Shown here piece by piece: positions 43,205 to 52,610 of a stretch of 64,000 nt of DNA (position 1 is the stretch's first letter; the number at the start of each line of letters is the position of its first letter). Both the position numbers and the translations under genes were made by a program. A model generated the notes under the pieces. The model saw only the letters and a program-made list of their open reading frames with translations. It had not been told where the DNA came from and did no database searches. Source of the stretch: CBDANO01 sp965197665 (GTDB taxonomy: Bacteria > Chloroflexota > Dehalococcoidia > Lucifugimonadales > UBA3495); NCBI GenBank assembly GCA_965197665.1, contig CBDANO010000003.1, positions 186,001-250,000 of the forward strand. The letters run 5' to 3'.

Positions 43205-44568
43205 TGACGGCCCCGCCAAGGGGCGAGTTGGTCCCAGTTGTCGGCATCCATGAATTGCTGCCAGCGGGTGTAGAAGTTACGCAGGTTCTGCTCGCTGGAC
43301 TTGGCCTCGGTCAGGTCCATCACTACGCCGGGGAAGTCGATGCCGTGGCACCGGAAGTTGGTCTGCTCGAAACCCATGCCCTGCTCGTAGGTATAGGGGT
43401 AGCGCCGGGCTATGGTACCCCGGCTGGCGGCGTGGGCATAGTTCCAGTTCTCCATGTCGTCTTGTTCCGTCAGACCGCCGGGTCCGGAATAGCGGAGGTA
43501 ATACTGGCGAAGAAAGTCTTTGACTTCCGGGGGAGCGTCCTCATCGACCAAGTACCAGCGCCAAGCTTCGGTGTGGTGGGTCCCCCGGGGGTGCCAGACG
43601 GCGATGGAGCGGGGCTGCCTGGGGTGTAGAGCGGTATTGGGAAAGATTTCTCCGGGGCTGCCGGACACTTGGCCCCACTTACCCTTGCGGCGTCTCCGCT
43701 CCTCCTCGCACACCCTAAAATATTCGGAGACCTCCGGAGAGTCTTGATAAGCCGGGGGCGCGGGCAGGCCCTGGGGCAGAACGTAAACCCCCGTTTGATG
43801 GCCTCGCTCGGGAAAGGATACCTGAAGCCGGCGGGCAAGCTCCCTCTCCTTGGTGTCCCGCCGGCCCGTGCCGCTGGGGCCGATGCCGACCATGTCCACC
43901 GACCGGTGGCTGATGTTGTGGTAGCTGTCGCCGCTGAAGTTTTCCGCCGGGAATTTCCAGTTGCAGGGTATGACCCACTTCTGTACGCCGCCGATGACTT
44001 CGGTGCCGCCCTCGCGCCCGTCCCAAGCGTCCAGGGTCAGGTCCAAGAACTGCTTGAACGGCCCCAGGTAGTCTAGGAAGGGGGGCGCCGACTCGTCCCA
44101 AGTGGCCCAGATTGTGCCCTTGTAGGCGCAAAGTTGGGCTACCTCCACCAAGCCCCACTGGGACTTGTCCAACTTCTCGCGGTAGGCGTCCTTGAAGTAA
44201 GGCACTCCAGCCAGCGTGCCGTCGGTAGCGTAGCTCCAGCCGTGGTAGGGGCAAGTAAAGACCGGGGCGTTACCCTCGTCGTAGCGGCAGACCTTCATTC
44301 CCCGGTGCCGGCATGAATTGAGGAACACGTGGAGCCGGCTGTCTCTATCCCGGCAGAGGATTACCGACTCCTCGCCCATGCAGGACACGAAGTAATCGCC
44401 CGGTTTGGGCACCTGGCTCTCGTGGCCCACGAACATCCACGCCCGGGTGAAAACTTGCTCTTGCTCTCGCTGGTAGATCTCGTCGCTCACGAAGATTTCC
44501 CGGCTGACTTGGCCGGTGGCCATGTCTACGAAGGAGTCTTGGGTCCGGTACTTTGGTGCAATCGCCAT
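43201..44568 (-). CDS. Rieske non-heme iron oxygenase, large (alpha) subunit
   Basis: 455 residues. Rieske [2Fe-2S] site CRHRGMKVCRY with TCPYHGWSYATDG downstream (Cys-x-His and Cys-x2-His pairs, about 87-112), and the mononuclear iron ligands in ENFSGDSYHNISH (about 200-215). These mark an aromatic-ring-hydroxylating dioxygenase alpha subunit. GGGGAGAG precedes the ATG. It sits downstream of the beta subunit gene (order beta-alpha, less usual). No ferredoxin or reductase gene is adjacent, so electrons must come from elsewhere. Confidence 0.94.
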   Translation of the reverse strand: MAIAPKYRTQDSFVDMATGQVSREIFVSDEIYQREQEQVFTRAWMFVGHESQVPKPGDYFVSCMGEESVILCRDRDSRLHVFLNSCRHRGMKVCRYDEGNAPVFTCPYHGWSYATDGTLAGVPYFKDAYREKLDKSQWGLVEVAQLCAYKGTIWATWDESAPPFLDYLGPFKQFLDLTLDAWDGREGGTEVIGGVQKWVIPCNWKFPAENFSGDSYHNISHRSVDMVGIGPSGTGRRDTKERELARRLQVSFPERGHQTGVYVLPQGLPAPPAYQDSPEVSEYFRVCEEERRRRKGKWGQVSGSPGEIFPNTALHPRQPRSIAVWHPRGTHHTEAWRWYLVDEDAPPEVKDFLRQYYLRYSGPGGLTEQDDMENWNYAHAASRGTIARRYPYTYEQGMGFEQTNFRCHGIDFPGVVMDLTEAKSSEQNLRNFYTRWQQFMDADNWDQLAPWRGRQ

Positions 44569-44732
44569 CTCGACTCTCCCCGGGGCTTTCCACCCGCTCG
44601 ACTGTTGTCCGAGGTTGGATGCCGCGTTAAATTTACGACCTCAATACCGCGGAAAAGTAAGGACCGGTAAATATTTTCAAGTGCTCAACCCCATCGCAAT
44701 TGAACGCCCGGTTAGCTGGATAAAGGGCGCTG

Positions 44733-45278
44733 TCATATGAAGAAAGTGAGGTTCTTGGCCAGCAGCACGTTCTGGTCCAAGATGATCTTGCGCTGGGCGA
44801 TGTTCCACCCGCCTTCTGCCTTCCGCAGCAAGTCCTCTCTCTTTCCCACCAGGAAGTCGGTCTCGGTCTGCACCCGGTTGCGGTATACCATGAAGCGGGA
44901 CTTGACCCGGGCTTCCTGGGGGTTTGAAGCGTCGGGAGTGGCTTGAAGGAGCTGAACGTTGGATACTAGGTGGCAGATGCGAGAGAGGGGCTCCTCAGCC
45001 CAGTGAATTCCGGTCAGGATCTGATTGACCCGGCGGGTGAGGGTGTCTTTGCCTTCGTCGAACCAGTTGATGTCCCGGCCTTCGCGGGTAAACTCCCGGT
45101 CCAACTCACCGAACTTGACGTTTCTTCTCATTGGCATGAAGTAGCGGACGTCATCGGCAAGCAGGTCCAACCATTCTTCGTAGCGACGCTCGTCCAGCAG
45201 CTCGGCTTCCCGGTATAGGAACTCCTCGATCTCTTCCTTGAGCAGCAGACGGGTCAACTGCCGGCTGGTACAGGTCAT
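44733..45278 (-). CDS. Aromatic-ring-hydroxylating dioxygenase, small (beta) subunit
   Basis: 181 residues, the family length. Cone-shaped SnoaL-like fold: EIEEFLYREAELLDERRYEE opening, LLADDVRYFMPMR and RICHLVSNVQLLQA segments, with a C-terminal NIAQRKIILDQNVLLAKNLT, typical of RHO beta subunits. Encoded before the alpha subunit with a 164-bp gap (44569-44732) that holds no gene I recognise. Confidence 0.92.
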   Translation of the reverse strand: MTCTSRQLTRLLLKEEIEEFLYREAELLDERRYEEWLDLLADDVRYFMPMRRNVKFGELDREFTREGRDINWFDEGKDTLTRRVNQILTGIHWAEEPLSRICHLVSNVQLLQATPDASNPQEARVKSRFMVYRNRVQTETDFLVGKREDLLRKAEGGWNIAQRKIILDQNVLLAKNLTFFI

Positions 45279-45299
45279 ACTCTCAACCTTCTTACTGAC

Positions 45300-45425
45300 T
45301 TGACGTGCACACTGACTCGACGGGCAAGTTTTTCAGGCTGCGGGTTGGACCGCCAATGCAACAAGGCCGCCTTGAGGTATGGCCCGTCTTCGGAAAGAAC
45401 ATAAGAAACTTGCAGTAACCTGCGC
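45300..45425. repeat. MITE-like repeat family member (inverted)
   Basis: Contains ATAAGAAACTTGCAG (inverse of TGCAAGTTTCTTAT at 40.7 kb), ATGGCCCGTC and GCAACAAGGCC strings shared with that element. It separates the RHO beta gene from the dehydrogenase gene. Confidence 0.5.
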
Positions 45426-45435
45426 ATCGGGTCAA

Positions 45436-46323
45436 CTACTCAGCTGAGGCCGAGGCCCGCAGTTGAGCGCCGGCCATTTCCTCCAGGACTTGGACCACGG
45501 CGTGATAGCCTTCTTGCCCCCAGCCTTGAGCTTGGGCCCGGCGGTATAGACGGTCAGCGATGAGGCCCACTTGAGCGGGGGACCGGACCTCCCGGGCCAA
45601 CTCGCAAGCAAGGCGGAGGTCCTTGGCGATGATGTCCAGTGTGCCGCTGGACTTGAACCCACCGTCGAACACCCCGTCGGGCAACCCGTCGAAGCTCCTG
45701 CTTGCGCCGGCGCTCACCGGGACGATCTTTGCCAAAAGGTTCAGGTCGAGTCCGGCCTTGGCCCCCATTAGCATCCCTTCCAGGGCAGTGACGTAGTTGC
45801 AGTACCCCAAATATTGAGTGACCAGTTTGGCGGCGCAGCCGGAGCCGGATTCGCCAACGTAGAACAGGTACCGGCCCATGGACTCTAGGACGGGCCGGTA
45901 CTTCTCGAAGGTTGCCCGGTCTCCGCCGACCATCATGGTCATGTTGGGCGGCCGGCCGCTGACCGGGGAATCCAGCGCCTCGATTCCTAGTGTTCGGCAC
46001 TCGGCGGCCACCCGGCGAAACACCGCCGGCGAGTTGGTGGTGGTGTCTACGTATGCCCCGCCGGGTTGCAGACCCGCCAGAATGCCGGTTGCCGGGTCCA
46101 ACGCCGCCTTCTCGACCTCCACGGGACCCGGCAGGGAGGCGAACACCAACTCGCTGGCTTCCGCAACCTCTCGGGGCGAGTCCGACCAAGCGGCGCCGGA
46201 CTGGCAAAGGTTGGCCGCGGCCTCCCGGCGGAGATCGTGGACGGTTAGTTGGTGGCCGGCGTCAAGGAGGCATTGGGACATCGGATTGCCCATGGTACCG
46301 GTGCCAATGAACCCAATCCGCAT
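45436..46323 (-). CDS. 3-hydroxyisobutyrate dehydrogenase-family NAD(P)-dependent oxidoreductase
   Basis: 295 residues. Rossmann motif GFIGTGTMGNPMSQ at the N-terminus, substrate-binding ALDSPVSGRPPN and cofactor/catalytic lysine GSGCAAKLVTQYL of the beta-hydroxyacid dehydrogenase family (tartronate semialdehyde reductase, 3-HIBADH). AAGGAG precedes the ATG. In this minus-strand operon it may oxidise or reduce a ring-cleavage product, but the substrate is unknown. Confidence 0.9.
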   Translation of the reverse strand: MRIGFIGTGTMGNPMSQCLLDAGHQLTVHDLRREAAANLCQSGAAWSDSPREVAEASELVFASLPGPVEVEKAALDPATGILAGLQPGGAYVDTTTNSPAVFRRVAAECRTLGIEALDSPVSGRPPNMTMMVGGDRATFEKYRPVLESMGRYLFYVGESGSGCAAKLVTQYLGYCNYVTALEGMLMGAKAGLDLNLLAKIVPVSAGASRSFDGLPDGVFDGGFKSSGTLDIIAKDLRLACELAREVRSPAQVGLIADRLYRRAQAQGWGQEGYHAVVQVLEEMAGAQLRASASAE

Positions 46324-46467
46324 TCATAGCTCCTTCCGCAACGGGAAACTTAGCCTTTCCCCAAGCAATAGCCGTAGCTGCCGGGGTAAATCTACTACCG
46401 GGTCCTAATGCGGATAGATAAGGCTTCTAGCCGCGATTAGGGATGTTATTCTATTGGTTACTGGGGG

Positions 46468-47337
46468 TTACCCGGCCGCGGCAACCGCGGGAGGGCGGTG
46501 GCCCCAGATGCTGCCCTTTTCGTGGCGCTGAACCTGCCAGGTGGCGTCGTCCACTTCTCGAGCGCCCCATCCCCATTCGATGTCAAAGCCAGAGGGGCTC
46601 TTCAAGTAGAATGAGGTCATGTGGTCGTTGGTATGACGCCCCAGGCCTCGAACGATGGGGATCTCTTGGTCCTGGCACTTGTCGTAGAGAGCGCCCACGT
46701 CGTTGAGGGACTGTAGCTGCAACATGAAGTGGTTCAGGCGCTTGGGAGCTTCGGCTTCGATCAATGCCAGGGAGTGATGGCGCGGGTTGCAGTGGAAAAA
46801 GGCCAAGTTGCGAATGAAGTCGCTGATACGCATCCCTAGGACGTCGCGGTAGAAACGCATACTGCGGTCCAAGTCATTGACGTAGTAGACCACGTGTCCC
46901 AGGCCCTGGCCGCCGGTGACGAAACCGTTAATGGGCCGGGGCGAATTGAAGGGGTCGTCGAAGCAAATAGGCGGCCCGTAGAAAATCTCAGTGGCGCCGC
47001 CGTCGGGGTCGTCGAACTTGATCAACCCCTCCACCCGGCGGGCCTTGGCTTCTTCCCGGTCGGCCAAGACCACGTCGATTCCCGCCGCTTTGATCCGGTC
47101 GGCCATCTCGTGGAGTTGCGGCTCCCCGGATACCTGCCAGCCCGTGTAGGCCAGGTCGTCGTTGCCGTTGGGATGCACCGCAAAGCGGTACTGGTATTCG
47201 TCCATGCGAAGGAAGAGGGTGCCGTCGGCCTCTTTGCCGGATACTTGCAGGCCCAGGGTGCCTGTAGCAAAGCGTTCCCATTCGTCAACGTCCTTGGCGC
47301 TTATTCCCACGTAGCCAAGTTGTGTTACCGATGCCAT
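46468..47337 (-). CDS. VOC-family extradiol dioxygenase-like protein
   Basis: 289 residues with two vicinal-oxygen-chelate modules, as in 2,3-dihydroxybiphenyl dioxygenase. Iron ligands appear in HVVYYVNDLDRSM, LNHFMLQLQ and FDIEWGWG of the second module. The frame is open from 47472, but the ATG at 47337 has AAGGAGG five bases before it (gttaaggaggtaaca) and directly precedes VTQLGYVGISAKD. It sits in the operon between an amidase and a dehydrogenase gene and probably cleaves a catechol made by the Rieske oxygenase. Confidence 0.88.
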   Translation of the reverse strand: MASVTQLGYVGISAKDVDEWERFATGTLGLQVSGKEADGTLFLRMDEYQYRFAVHPNGNDDLAYTGWQVSGEPQLHEMADRIKAAGIDVVLADREEAKARRVEGLIKFDDPDGGATEIFYGPPICFDDPFNSPRPINGFVTGGQGLGHVVYYVNDLDRSMRFYRDVLGMRISDFIRNLAFFHCNPRHHSLALIEAEAPKRLNHFMLQLQSLNDVGALYDKCQDQEIPIVRGLGRHTNDHMTSFYLKSPSGFDIEWGWGAREVDDATWQVQRHEKGSIWGHRPPAVAAAG

Positions 47338-47431
47338 TGTTACCTCCTTAACCCCTTCGAATATATTGTTCTCCGGCAGGGTTGGCAGCCGCTTGACACT
47401 AATCTTCGGAATTGGCTGGGACCCGCGGTCC

Positions 47432-48823
47432 CTAAATGGGCGGCCGTTTCCAACCGCCCATGGAGGACTCAAGATGTTGGGCTACCGCCAGCGCCACGTC
47501 CTCGCGCCAAGGCGCGGCGGCAACCTGCACTCCTATCGGCAGCCCGCCGCTGGACGTCCCTCCTCGAACTACGGCCGACGGCCAGCCGGTGAGGTTGAAC
47601 ACGATGGTGTAGCTGAAATTGTCGAACCGGTCAAAGAAGGTCCCGTGGGGTACTGCCGGCCCGGTATACACGGGGCAGACGATGACGTCGTAGGTTTCCA
47701 TAAAGCGCAGTATTTTGCTGCGAAACTCGTCCCACCGCACCATCAGGCCGCTATACTCGAAAGCCGACAGGGGCTCGTCGGGCATCAGGCCCATCAGTTT
47801 CCCGAACTCGGGGTGGGTCTCTTTGGTGCCGGCGAAATCCACGAGGCTCCTGATGCCAGCCCCGGTGTCGGCGCCGTAGAGGTCCATGAACAAGTCGTAG
47901 TTCTGCCCGATGCCGTCGGGAACGGCCTCCTCGACACTCAGGCCGGCGTCACTTAGGGCTTTGGCGGCGGACTTGATCACCTTGGCCGTGTCTTCCGATA
48001 CGGGCCGGATACCGTTATCGATGAAAAAGGCCGCGCGGAGAGCCTTGAGGTCTACGTTACCGGGGTCACCCAGGGGCATGGGGACCGCGCGTACGTCCCG
48101 CCAGTCCACTCCGGAGATGACGCCGAGGACCAACGCTAGGTCTTCCACGTACCGGGCCATGGGGCCGACGTGAAAGGTAGGGTCCAGCAGTCCGATTCCG
48201 CTGAGAGGCGGCCAGTGACCGGTCCTGGGGACTCGCCCAGCGGTTGGCTTGAGACCGGCAATGCCGCAGCAGTGGGCCGGCCAACGTATACTGCCCGCGC
48301 CATCGCTGCCGAGGCCCGCCGGCGACCCCCCGGAGGCGATGGTGGCCGCCTCGCCGCCGCTGCTGCCCCCCGGGACACAAGACAGGTCATAGGGATTGTT
48401 ACTCCGTCCGTAGATTAAGTTAACGCTCTCTCCGGACATGCAGAACTCGGGCACGTTTGTATTCCCGAGCATGATGGCGCCGGCCGCCCGGAGGCGCCCT
48501 ATCGACGCGGCGTCCTCTTGGGGAACGTGGGAAGCCCAACCCAGGGTACCGCCGGTGGTTATCACCCCGGCGGTCTCTATGGAGTCCTTGGTGGTCATCG
48601 GCACTCCGTGAAGCGGCCCCATGACTTCTCCCCTAGCCAGAGCCGCATCCGCCTGCAGCGCCTGAGACCGGGCTTGCTCGTTAAACTGGACGAAGCAGTT
48701 CAGCTGGGGATTAACTTCTTCGATCCGGTTTAGATATGCTTCCACCAATTCAGAGGAGGAGATTTTCTTTTCTCGGATAGACTTCGCCAGGCTCGTTGCT
48801 GAAGAAAATAGTAGCTCGTCCAT
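47432..48823 (-). CDS. Amidase signature-family hydrolase
   Basis: 463 residues. The Ser-cisSer-Lys triad is visible: MTTKDSIET (Lys), GGSSGGEAATIA (Ser) and GLGSDGAGSIRWPA (cis-Ser region). Typical of aryl-acylamidases and GatA-like enzymes. AAAGGAC precedes the ATG. First gene of the catabolic operon. The final residues GGWKRPPI coincide with a degenerate copy of the dispersed palindrome (GGGCGG...CCGCCC, about 47437-47460). Confidence 0.92.
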   Translation of the reverse strand: MDELLFSSATSLAKSIREKKISSSELVEAYLNRIEEVNPQLNCFVQFNEQARSQALQADAALARGEVMGPLHGVPMTTKDSIETAGVITTGGTLGWASHVPQEDAASIGRLRAAGAIMLGNTNVPEFCMSGESVNLIYGRSNNPYDLSCVPGGSSGGEAATIASGGSPAGLGSDGAGSIRWPAHCCGIAGLKPTAGRVPRTGHWPPLSGIGLLDPTFHVGPMARYVEDLALVLGVISGVDWRDVRAVPMPLGDPGNVDLKALRAAFFIDNGIRPVSEDTAKVIKSAAKALSDAGLSVEEAVPDGIGQNYDLFMDLYGADTGAGIRSLVDFAGTKETHPEFGKLMGLMPDEPLSAFEYSGLMVRWDEFRSKILRFMETYDVIVCPVYTGPAVPHGTFFDRFDNFSYTIVFNLTGWPSAVVRGGTSSGGLPIGVQVAAAPWREDVALAVAQHLESSMGGWKRPPI

Positions 48824-49562
48824 AGCCGCTGTCCTTTCGCTTTATATAGCCCGATGCGCCGGTTTCTCATCAACCGTCCAAGTATGGGGCCAGGGCCGCC
48901 GCACCCAAGAAAGAAAGAGAGTGTGATTGGGCCTGCCTGGTTAACGCGGCCCGGATCCATCACATTCCACGGTCCTCAACAGGAGTGAAAGCAGGGGGAT
49001 AGTGGGTAGCCGCAAGCCCAAGATTTCGCCCACTTTTCACCTCCGGGTATCGGAATGGGCGGGAAGGCAAGCCGTCAATCTGAGGTATGGGTATGGGGCA
49101 TACGAGTAACCGAGGCCCCAGGGAGAAATCATACCAACTTTTGGGCGGACAGGGTAGAGGCGACAATCAATCCGGGCGTGTTTCACGACGGGTATAGAAT
49201 GGCGCCGTGAGGATACCGACGGTTTCCGTTGCCACCGGCGGCCTTGAATTCGAATTAGCGCCTACGGCCCACCTGAGGCGGGTGAAGCTTAGACAGGGGC
49301 GGCGCGTTGATAGCCCTGATATACTGGTACCCGGCGGGTTGTGAGTGGATGGCGCGGAACCGGGCGGCTATCGTGACGCTATGGGCTTGGGTTCGGCAAA
49401 GCGCTTCGCTGGATTCATGGCTTGAAGGTTGATTGCCGCCAAGCTACACTTGTAACACCTTCCGGACTACCAGCCGGACCACGGAATCGAGAGTCCAACC
49501 AGATACCCCGGCGTAGAATCAAGACTCGCTCGGCCGGTGCCCGTACTTTAGGAGTTAGTAAG
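48824..49562. other. 739-bp intergenic region between divergent genes, with repeat remnants
   Basis: No credible gene. A MITE-family remnant lies at about 48860-48960 (TTTCTCATCAACCGTCCAAG and GAAAGAGAGTGTGATTGGG). I looked for cobalamin or SAM riboswitch cores upstream of the MetE-like gene and did not recognise any. Open frames here are short and lack ribosome binding sites. Confidence 0.6.
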
Positions 49563-50726
49563 ATGGCGCAAACACCCCTTTTCCCAGTGACTGTCGTAGG
49601 AAGTTGGCCCCGGTCCACCACGCTGATCCAAGCCTTGCGCAAGAAGCAATCGGGGGAACTGCCGGCGGCGGAGTTCGACGCCGTGGCGGACCAGGAAGTG
49701 GTGGCCGCCCTCAGGGCCCAAGAGGACGCCGGCGTGGATATCCTGACCGACGGCGAACAGCGGCGGGACAACTTCTACTCCTTCGCGGTGGACAAGCTGA
49801 CGGGCATGCAACTTATGAAGGTCTCCGACTTGCTTGACTACGCCAAGGACCGGGCCCGGATGGAGGAAGTCCTCCGGGCGCTGGACGTACCCGCCTTCGC
49901 TATCAAGAGCCCCATCGTCGTCGATAAGGTGGGCAAGCGGGACGGGTTGGCTTTGGACGAGTTGGCCTTCATGAAAAAGCACACCGACCGCCAGACCAAG
50001 ATACCTATCCCCGGCCCCTACATGCTGACTCGCTCCAGTTGGTTCGAGGGGTTGTCGGACAAAGTTTACGATTCACCCGAAGAGTTGGCCAAGGACGTGG
50101 TTGCCATCCTCAGGGAAGAGGTGTTGGCCCTCAAAGCCCAAGGATGCGACTTCATCCAATTCGACGAACCGATACTCAGCCAGGTGGTGTTCGGCGAGGA
50201 GTCCACGGAGACCTTCATGTGCGCCGCCCTCCCCCAGAGGCGGGACCCGACGGACGAGTTGGAGTTCGCCGTCCGGTTGATGAACGAGACCATGGACGGG
50301 GTTACGGGAGTAAGGACGGGAGTGCACGTGTGCCGGGGCAACTGGAGCCGGAAGGAAAACGTTCTCCTCACTGGAAACTATGGCCCAATGCTGCCCTACC
50401 TGGTGCAAATGAACATCGACCAGTTGGTGCTGGAGTGCGCCACTCCCCGGGCCGGGGAGATGGAGGTGTTTAAGGAGTACCGCAACGAGAAGGAGATCGG
50501 CCTCGGGGTAACCAATCCCAGGACCGACGAAATCGAAACCCCCGGAGAGATCGTCGCCCGGGTCAAGGAGATTCTCCAGTTCTTCGACCCGGACAAAGTC
50601 TACCTGAACCCGGATTGCGGTTTCGGCACCTTCGCGGAGCGCAACGTAAACACGCCGGAAACGGCGGAGAAAAAATTGCAGGCCATGGCCCAAGCGGCGG
50701 AGCAACTCCGGGCCGAGTACGGCTGA
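49563..50726 (+). CDS. MetE C-terminal-domain-like methyltransferase
   Basis: 387 residues, equivalent to only the catalytic half of cobalamin-independent methionine synthase. Zinc/thiol ligands are present: HVCRGNW (His and Cys), LVLECATP (Glu) and LNPDCGFGT (Cys). The QFDEPILSQ segment also fits. Such stand-alone proteins act as methyltransferases or corrinoid-independent methionine synthases with other donors. The ATG at 49563 follows AGGAG; upstream frame to 49422 is not used. It precedes OsmC and rhodanese genes, suggesting a sulfur-related cluster. Confidence 0.85.
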   Translation: MAQTPLFPVTVVGSWPRSTTLIQALRKKQSGELPAAEFDAVADQEVVAALRAQEDAGVDILTDGEQRRDNFYSFAVDKLTGMQLMKVSDLLDYAKDRARMEEVLRALDVPAFAIKSPIVVDKVGKRDGLALDELAFMKKHTDRQTKIPIPGPYMLTRSSWFEGLSDKVYDSPEELAKDVVAILREEVLALKAQGCDFIQFDEPILSQVVFGEESTETFMCAALPQRRDPTDELEFAVRLMNETMDGVTGVRTGVHVCRGNWSRKENVLLTGNYGPMLPYLVQMNIDQLVLECATPRAGEMEVFKEYRNEKEIGLGVTNPRTDEIETPGEIVARVKEILQFFDPDKVYLNPDCGFGTFAERNVNTPETAEKKLQAMAQAAEQLRAEYG

Positions 50727-50791
50727 GCGACAACTTGCGGTGAGCCTGCCGGAAGGTCTAACAATAACTTTGACCCAAAAAGGAGCAAGCA

Positions 50792-51325
50792 ATGGCGCAG
50801 GAGGAAACACTAAACGGTCTGCCCCCGGAAAAGCTGAACCAGGTATTGGAATCTTTCCGGGACCCCGAGGTATTCAACGCCGTAACCGGACCCTGGAAGT
50901 CGCGGGTGGTCTGGCAAGACGGGATGAGGGCCAGGGCCTACATGAGAAATCACACGGTTGAGATGGACGAGCCGGGAGACCTCACCGCCTCGGACATGGC
51001 CGCCAGCGCCCACGAGCAACTCCTATCGGCCGTGGGTAGCTGCATGACCGTTGGGTTCATCGTCAACGCCACCAAGCGGGGGGTGAGGGTCCACGATCTG
51101 GAAATCGCCGTTGAGGGCTATTTCGACAACATCCGAAAGTGGGCCGGCGTGGAAGACTCCGGCAACCCCGGCTACGGGTCGATCACCGCTAAGGCTTACG
51201 TTAGGGCGGACGCCGACGAGGCGACTTTGAAGGACATCTGGAGGCTGGCGGTGGAGGGTTCCCCGGTGACCCAATCCGTGGCCCACGAAACTAAAGTAAC
51301 GCCCGAACTGGAAATCATCGGATAG
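50792..51325 (+). CDS. OsmC-family protein
   Basis: 177 residues. One clear redox Cys in VGSCMTVGFIVNATKRG (about 87); the usual second Cys of OsmC peroxidases is not apparent, so it may be a YhfA-like relative. AAGGAG eight bases upstream. It overlaps the rhodanese gene by one base (TAGTG), so the two are co-translated, pointing to a thiol or persulfide role. Confidence 0.85.
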   Translation: MAQEETLNGLPPEKLNQVLESFRDPEVFNAVTGPWKSRVVWQDGMRARAYMRNHTVEMDEPGDLTASDMAASAHEQLLSAVGSCMTVGFIVNATKRGVRVHDLEIAVEGYFDNIRKWAGVEDSGNPGYGSITAKAYVRADADEATLKDIWRLAVEGSPVTQSVAHETKVTPELEIIG

Positions 51326-52098
51326 TGGCCGCCTTCGTATCCCCGGACTGGGTGGAGGAACGGCTCGGTTCCCCCGACTTCCTGGTGATAGACACCCGGT
51401 TTTCCATGCGCCACCTGATGGGACACCTGCGATCCGCCGTCAACGTGCCTCCGCCGAAGCTGCGAGACTCTCAAGGAAGGGTGCTCCCGGTGAAAGGCCT
51501 CGCCGAGCTATTCGGGGCGGCGGGCCTTGGCGACGAAACGGTACCCATTCTCTACGACGGTTACGACGGCCGGAACTCGGCCATGGCGGCTTGGGCCTTG
51601 GAGTTCCTGGGCCGCGACGACGTCCATATCATGGACATCGTGTTCGATGAGTGGAAGGGCCAGGGACGGGAGGTATTGTACCGCCCGGTCCCCAGACAAG
51701 CCCAGAAGTTCACTCCCAAGGTCAACTCCGCCCTAAGAGCTACCCTGGATGATGTTGCGGGCGGTCCCGACCTGCAACTCGTGGACGCCCGAAGCCGGGA
51801 GGAGTACCGCGGCGAGACGGAAATAGATGAAAGGCCAGGGCATATCCCCGGGGCCGTGAACGTCGTCTGGCAAGAATTGGTAGGCGGAGAGGGCCGGCTG
51901 GTCTGTTCAGACGAGAAAGCCAAGGAAATCTTCGAGGCGGCCAACGTCAAACCCGGCGGCCCGGTGGTTACCTATTGCAAGGTGGGCGCCCGGGCGGCGG
52001 TGGCCTATCTGGCTTTCCGGAGATTGGGCTACGATGTGCGGTTATACGACGCCTCATACGCCGAGTGGGAGAAGAGCGGCCAGCCCGTGGAGAGGTAG
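51325..52098 (+). CDS. Two-domain rhodanese-like sulfurtransferase
   Basis: 257 residues, GTG start overlapping the OsmC stop. Two rhodanese modules; the C-terminal one has the active Cys in VVTYCKVGARAAV and the CH2A-type DARSREEYRGE, while the N-terminal one has DGYDGRN at the loop and no Cys, so it is inactive. Typical thiosulfate or 3-mercaptopyruvate sulfurtransferase architecture. Confidence 0.93.
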   Translation: MAAFVSPDWVEERLGSPDFLVIDTRFSMRHLMGHLRSAVNVPPPKLRDSQGRVLPVKGLAELFGAAGLGDETVPILYDGYDGRNSAMAAWALEFLGRDDVHIMDIVFDEWKGQGREVLYRPVPRQAQKFTPKVNSALRATLDDVAGGPDLQLVDARSREEYRGETEIDERPGHIPGAVNVVWQELVGGEGRLVCSDEKAKEIFEAANVKPGGPVVTYCKVGARAAVAYLAFRRLGYDVRLYDASYAEWEKSGQPVER

Positions 52099-52187
52099 TC
52101 CCCTCGCTCCCCGGCAGGGGCCTTTCAGCGGGTACGAACATCGCCCCGACGCCGGTCTTTGGCCTGACAAGGCGAATCTGCGGCGCT

Positions 52188-52239
52188 CTTGCCCCGCAAC
52201 TAGGTAACGCCGCCTTGCCCCGCAACTAGGTAACGCCGC
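52188..52239. repeat. 26-bp tandem direct repeat
   Basis: Two identical head-to-tail copies (52188-52213 and 52214-52239), core GCCCCGCAACTAGGTAACGC. It ends 11 bp before the ATG of the next gene and so covers its leader region. Confidence 0.9.
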
Positions 52240-52250
52240 GAGAAGCAGCT

Positions 52251-52610
52251 ATGGCCGAAGCAGCGACGAAAATACCGGTGATTTGGAAGACCAAGGAGTC
52301 CGTCGCCGACCGCCTCCTTGGGCAAGCGGGCCGCCCTCTGCTCGACGACTTGCTGGCCCGCACCCAAGCCCTCGCCGCCAAGCGCCGCTGGCCGCTGATA
52401 CAAGTTAGGGTCGAGCACGAGGAGGACTGGGAGGTCGACTGGGAGTATCTGGTGATTGGCTTAGAATTTGATTGTCCGCTAATAAAGGCTAAACGGCTTT
52501 TCTGGGGTAGCTACATGAAAGTCATCGACGAAATGTACACAAGCCTCGAGGCAAAGGAGAAGGACGTTTTCGCAAAAATGGTCTGCTATGAGTTCGACAG
52601 CGGGCCGTAG
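52251..52610 (+). CDS. Hypothetical protein, partner of a HEPN-like gene
   Basis: 119 residues, acidic, with EHEEDWEVDWEYLVIGLEF in the middle, predicted beta-rich, and a helical N-terminus. No family recognised. It overlaps the HEPN-like gene by 23 bp, a typical toxin-antitoxin layout, and would be the candidate antitoxin. A tandem repeat just upstream could be an operator. Confidence 0.55.
   Translation: MAEAATKIPVIWKTKESVADRLLGQAGRPLLDDLLARTQALAAKRRWPLIQVRVEHEEDWEVDWEYLVIGLEFDCPLIKAKRLFWGSYMKVIDEMYTSLEAKEKDVFAKMVCYEFDSGP

Noticed and set aside
48840..49562. Short open frames and a possible cobalamin riboswitch before the MetE-like gene
   Set aside because: Frames lack ribosome binding sites and domain features; no B12-box or SAM-riboswitch core is visible.
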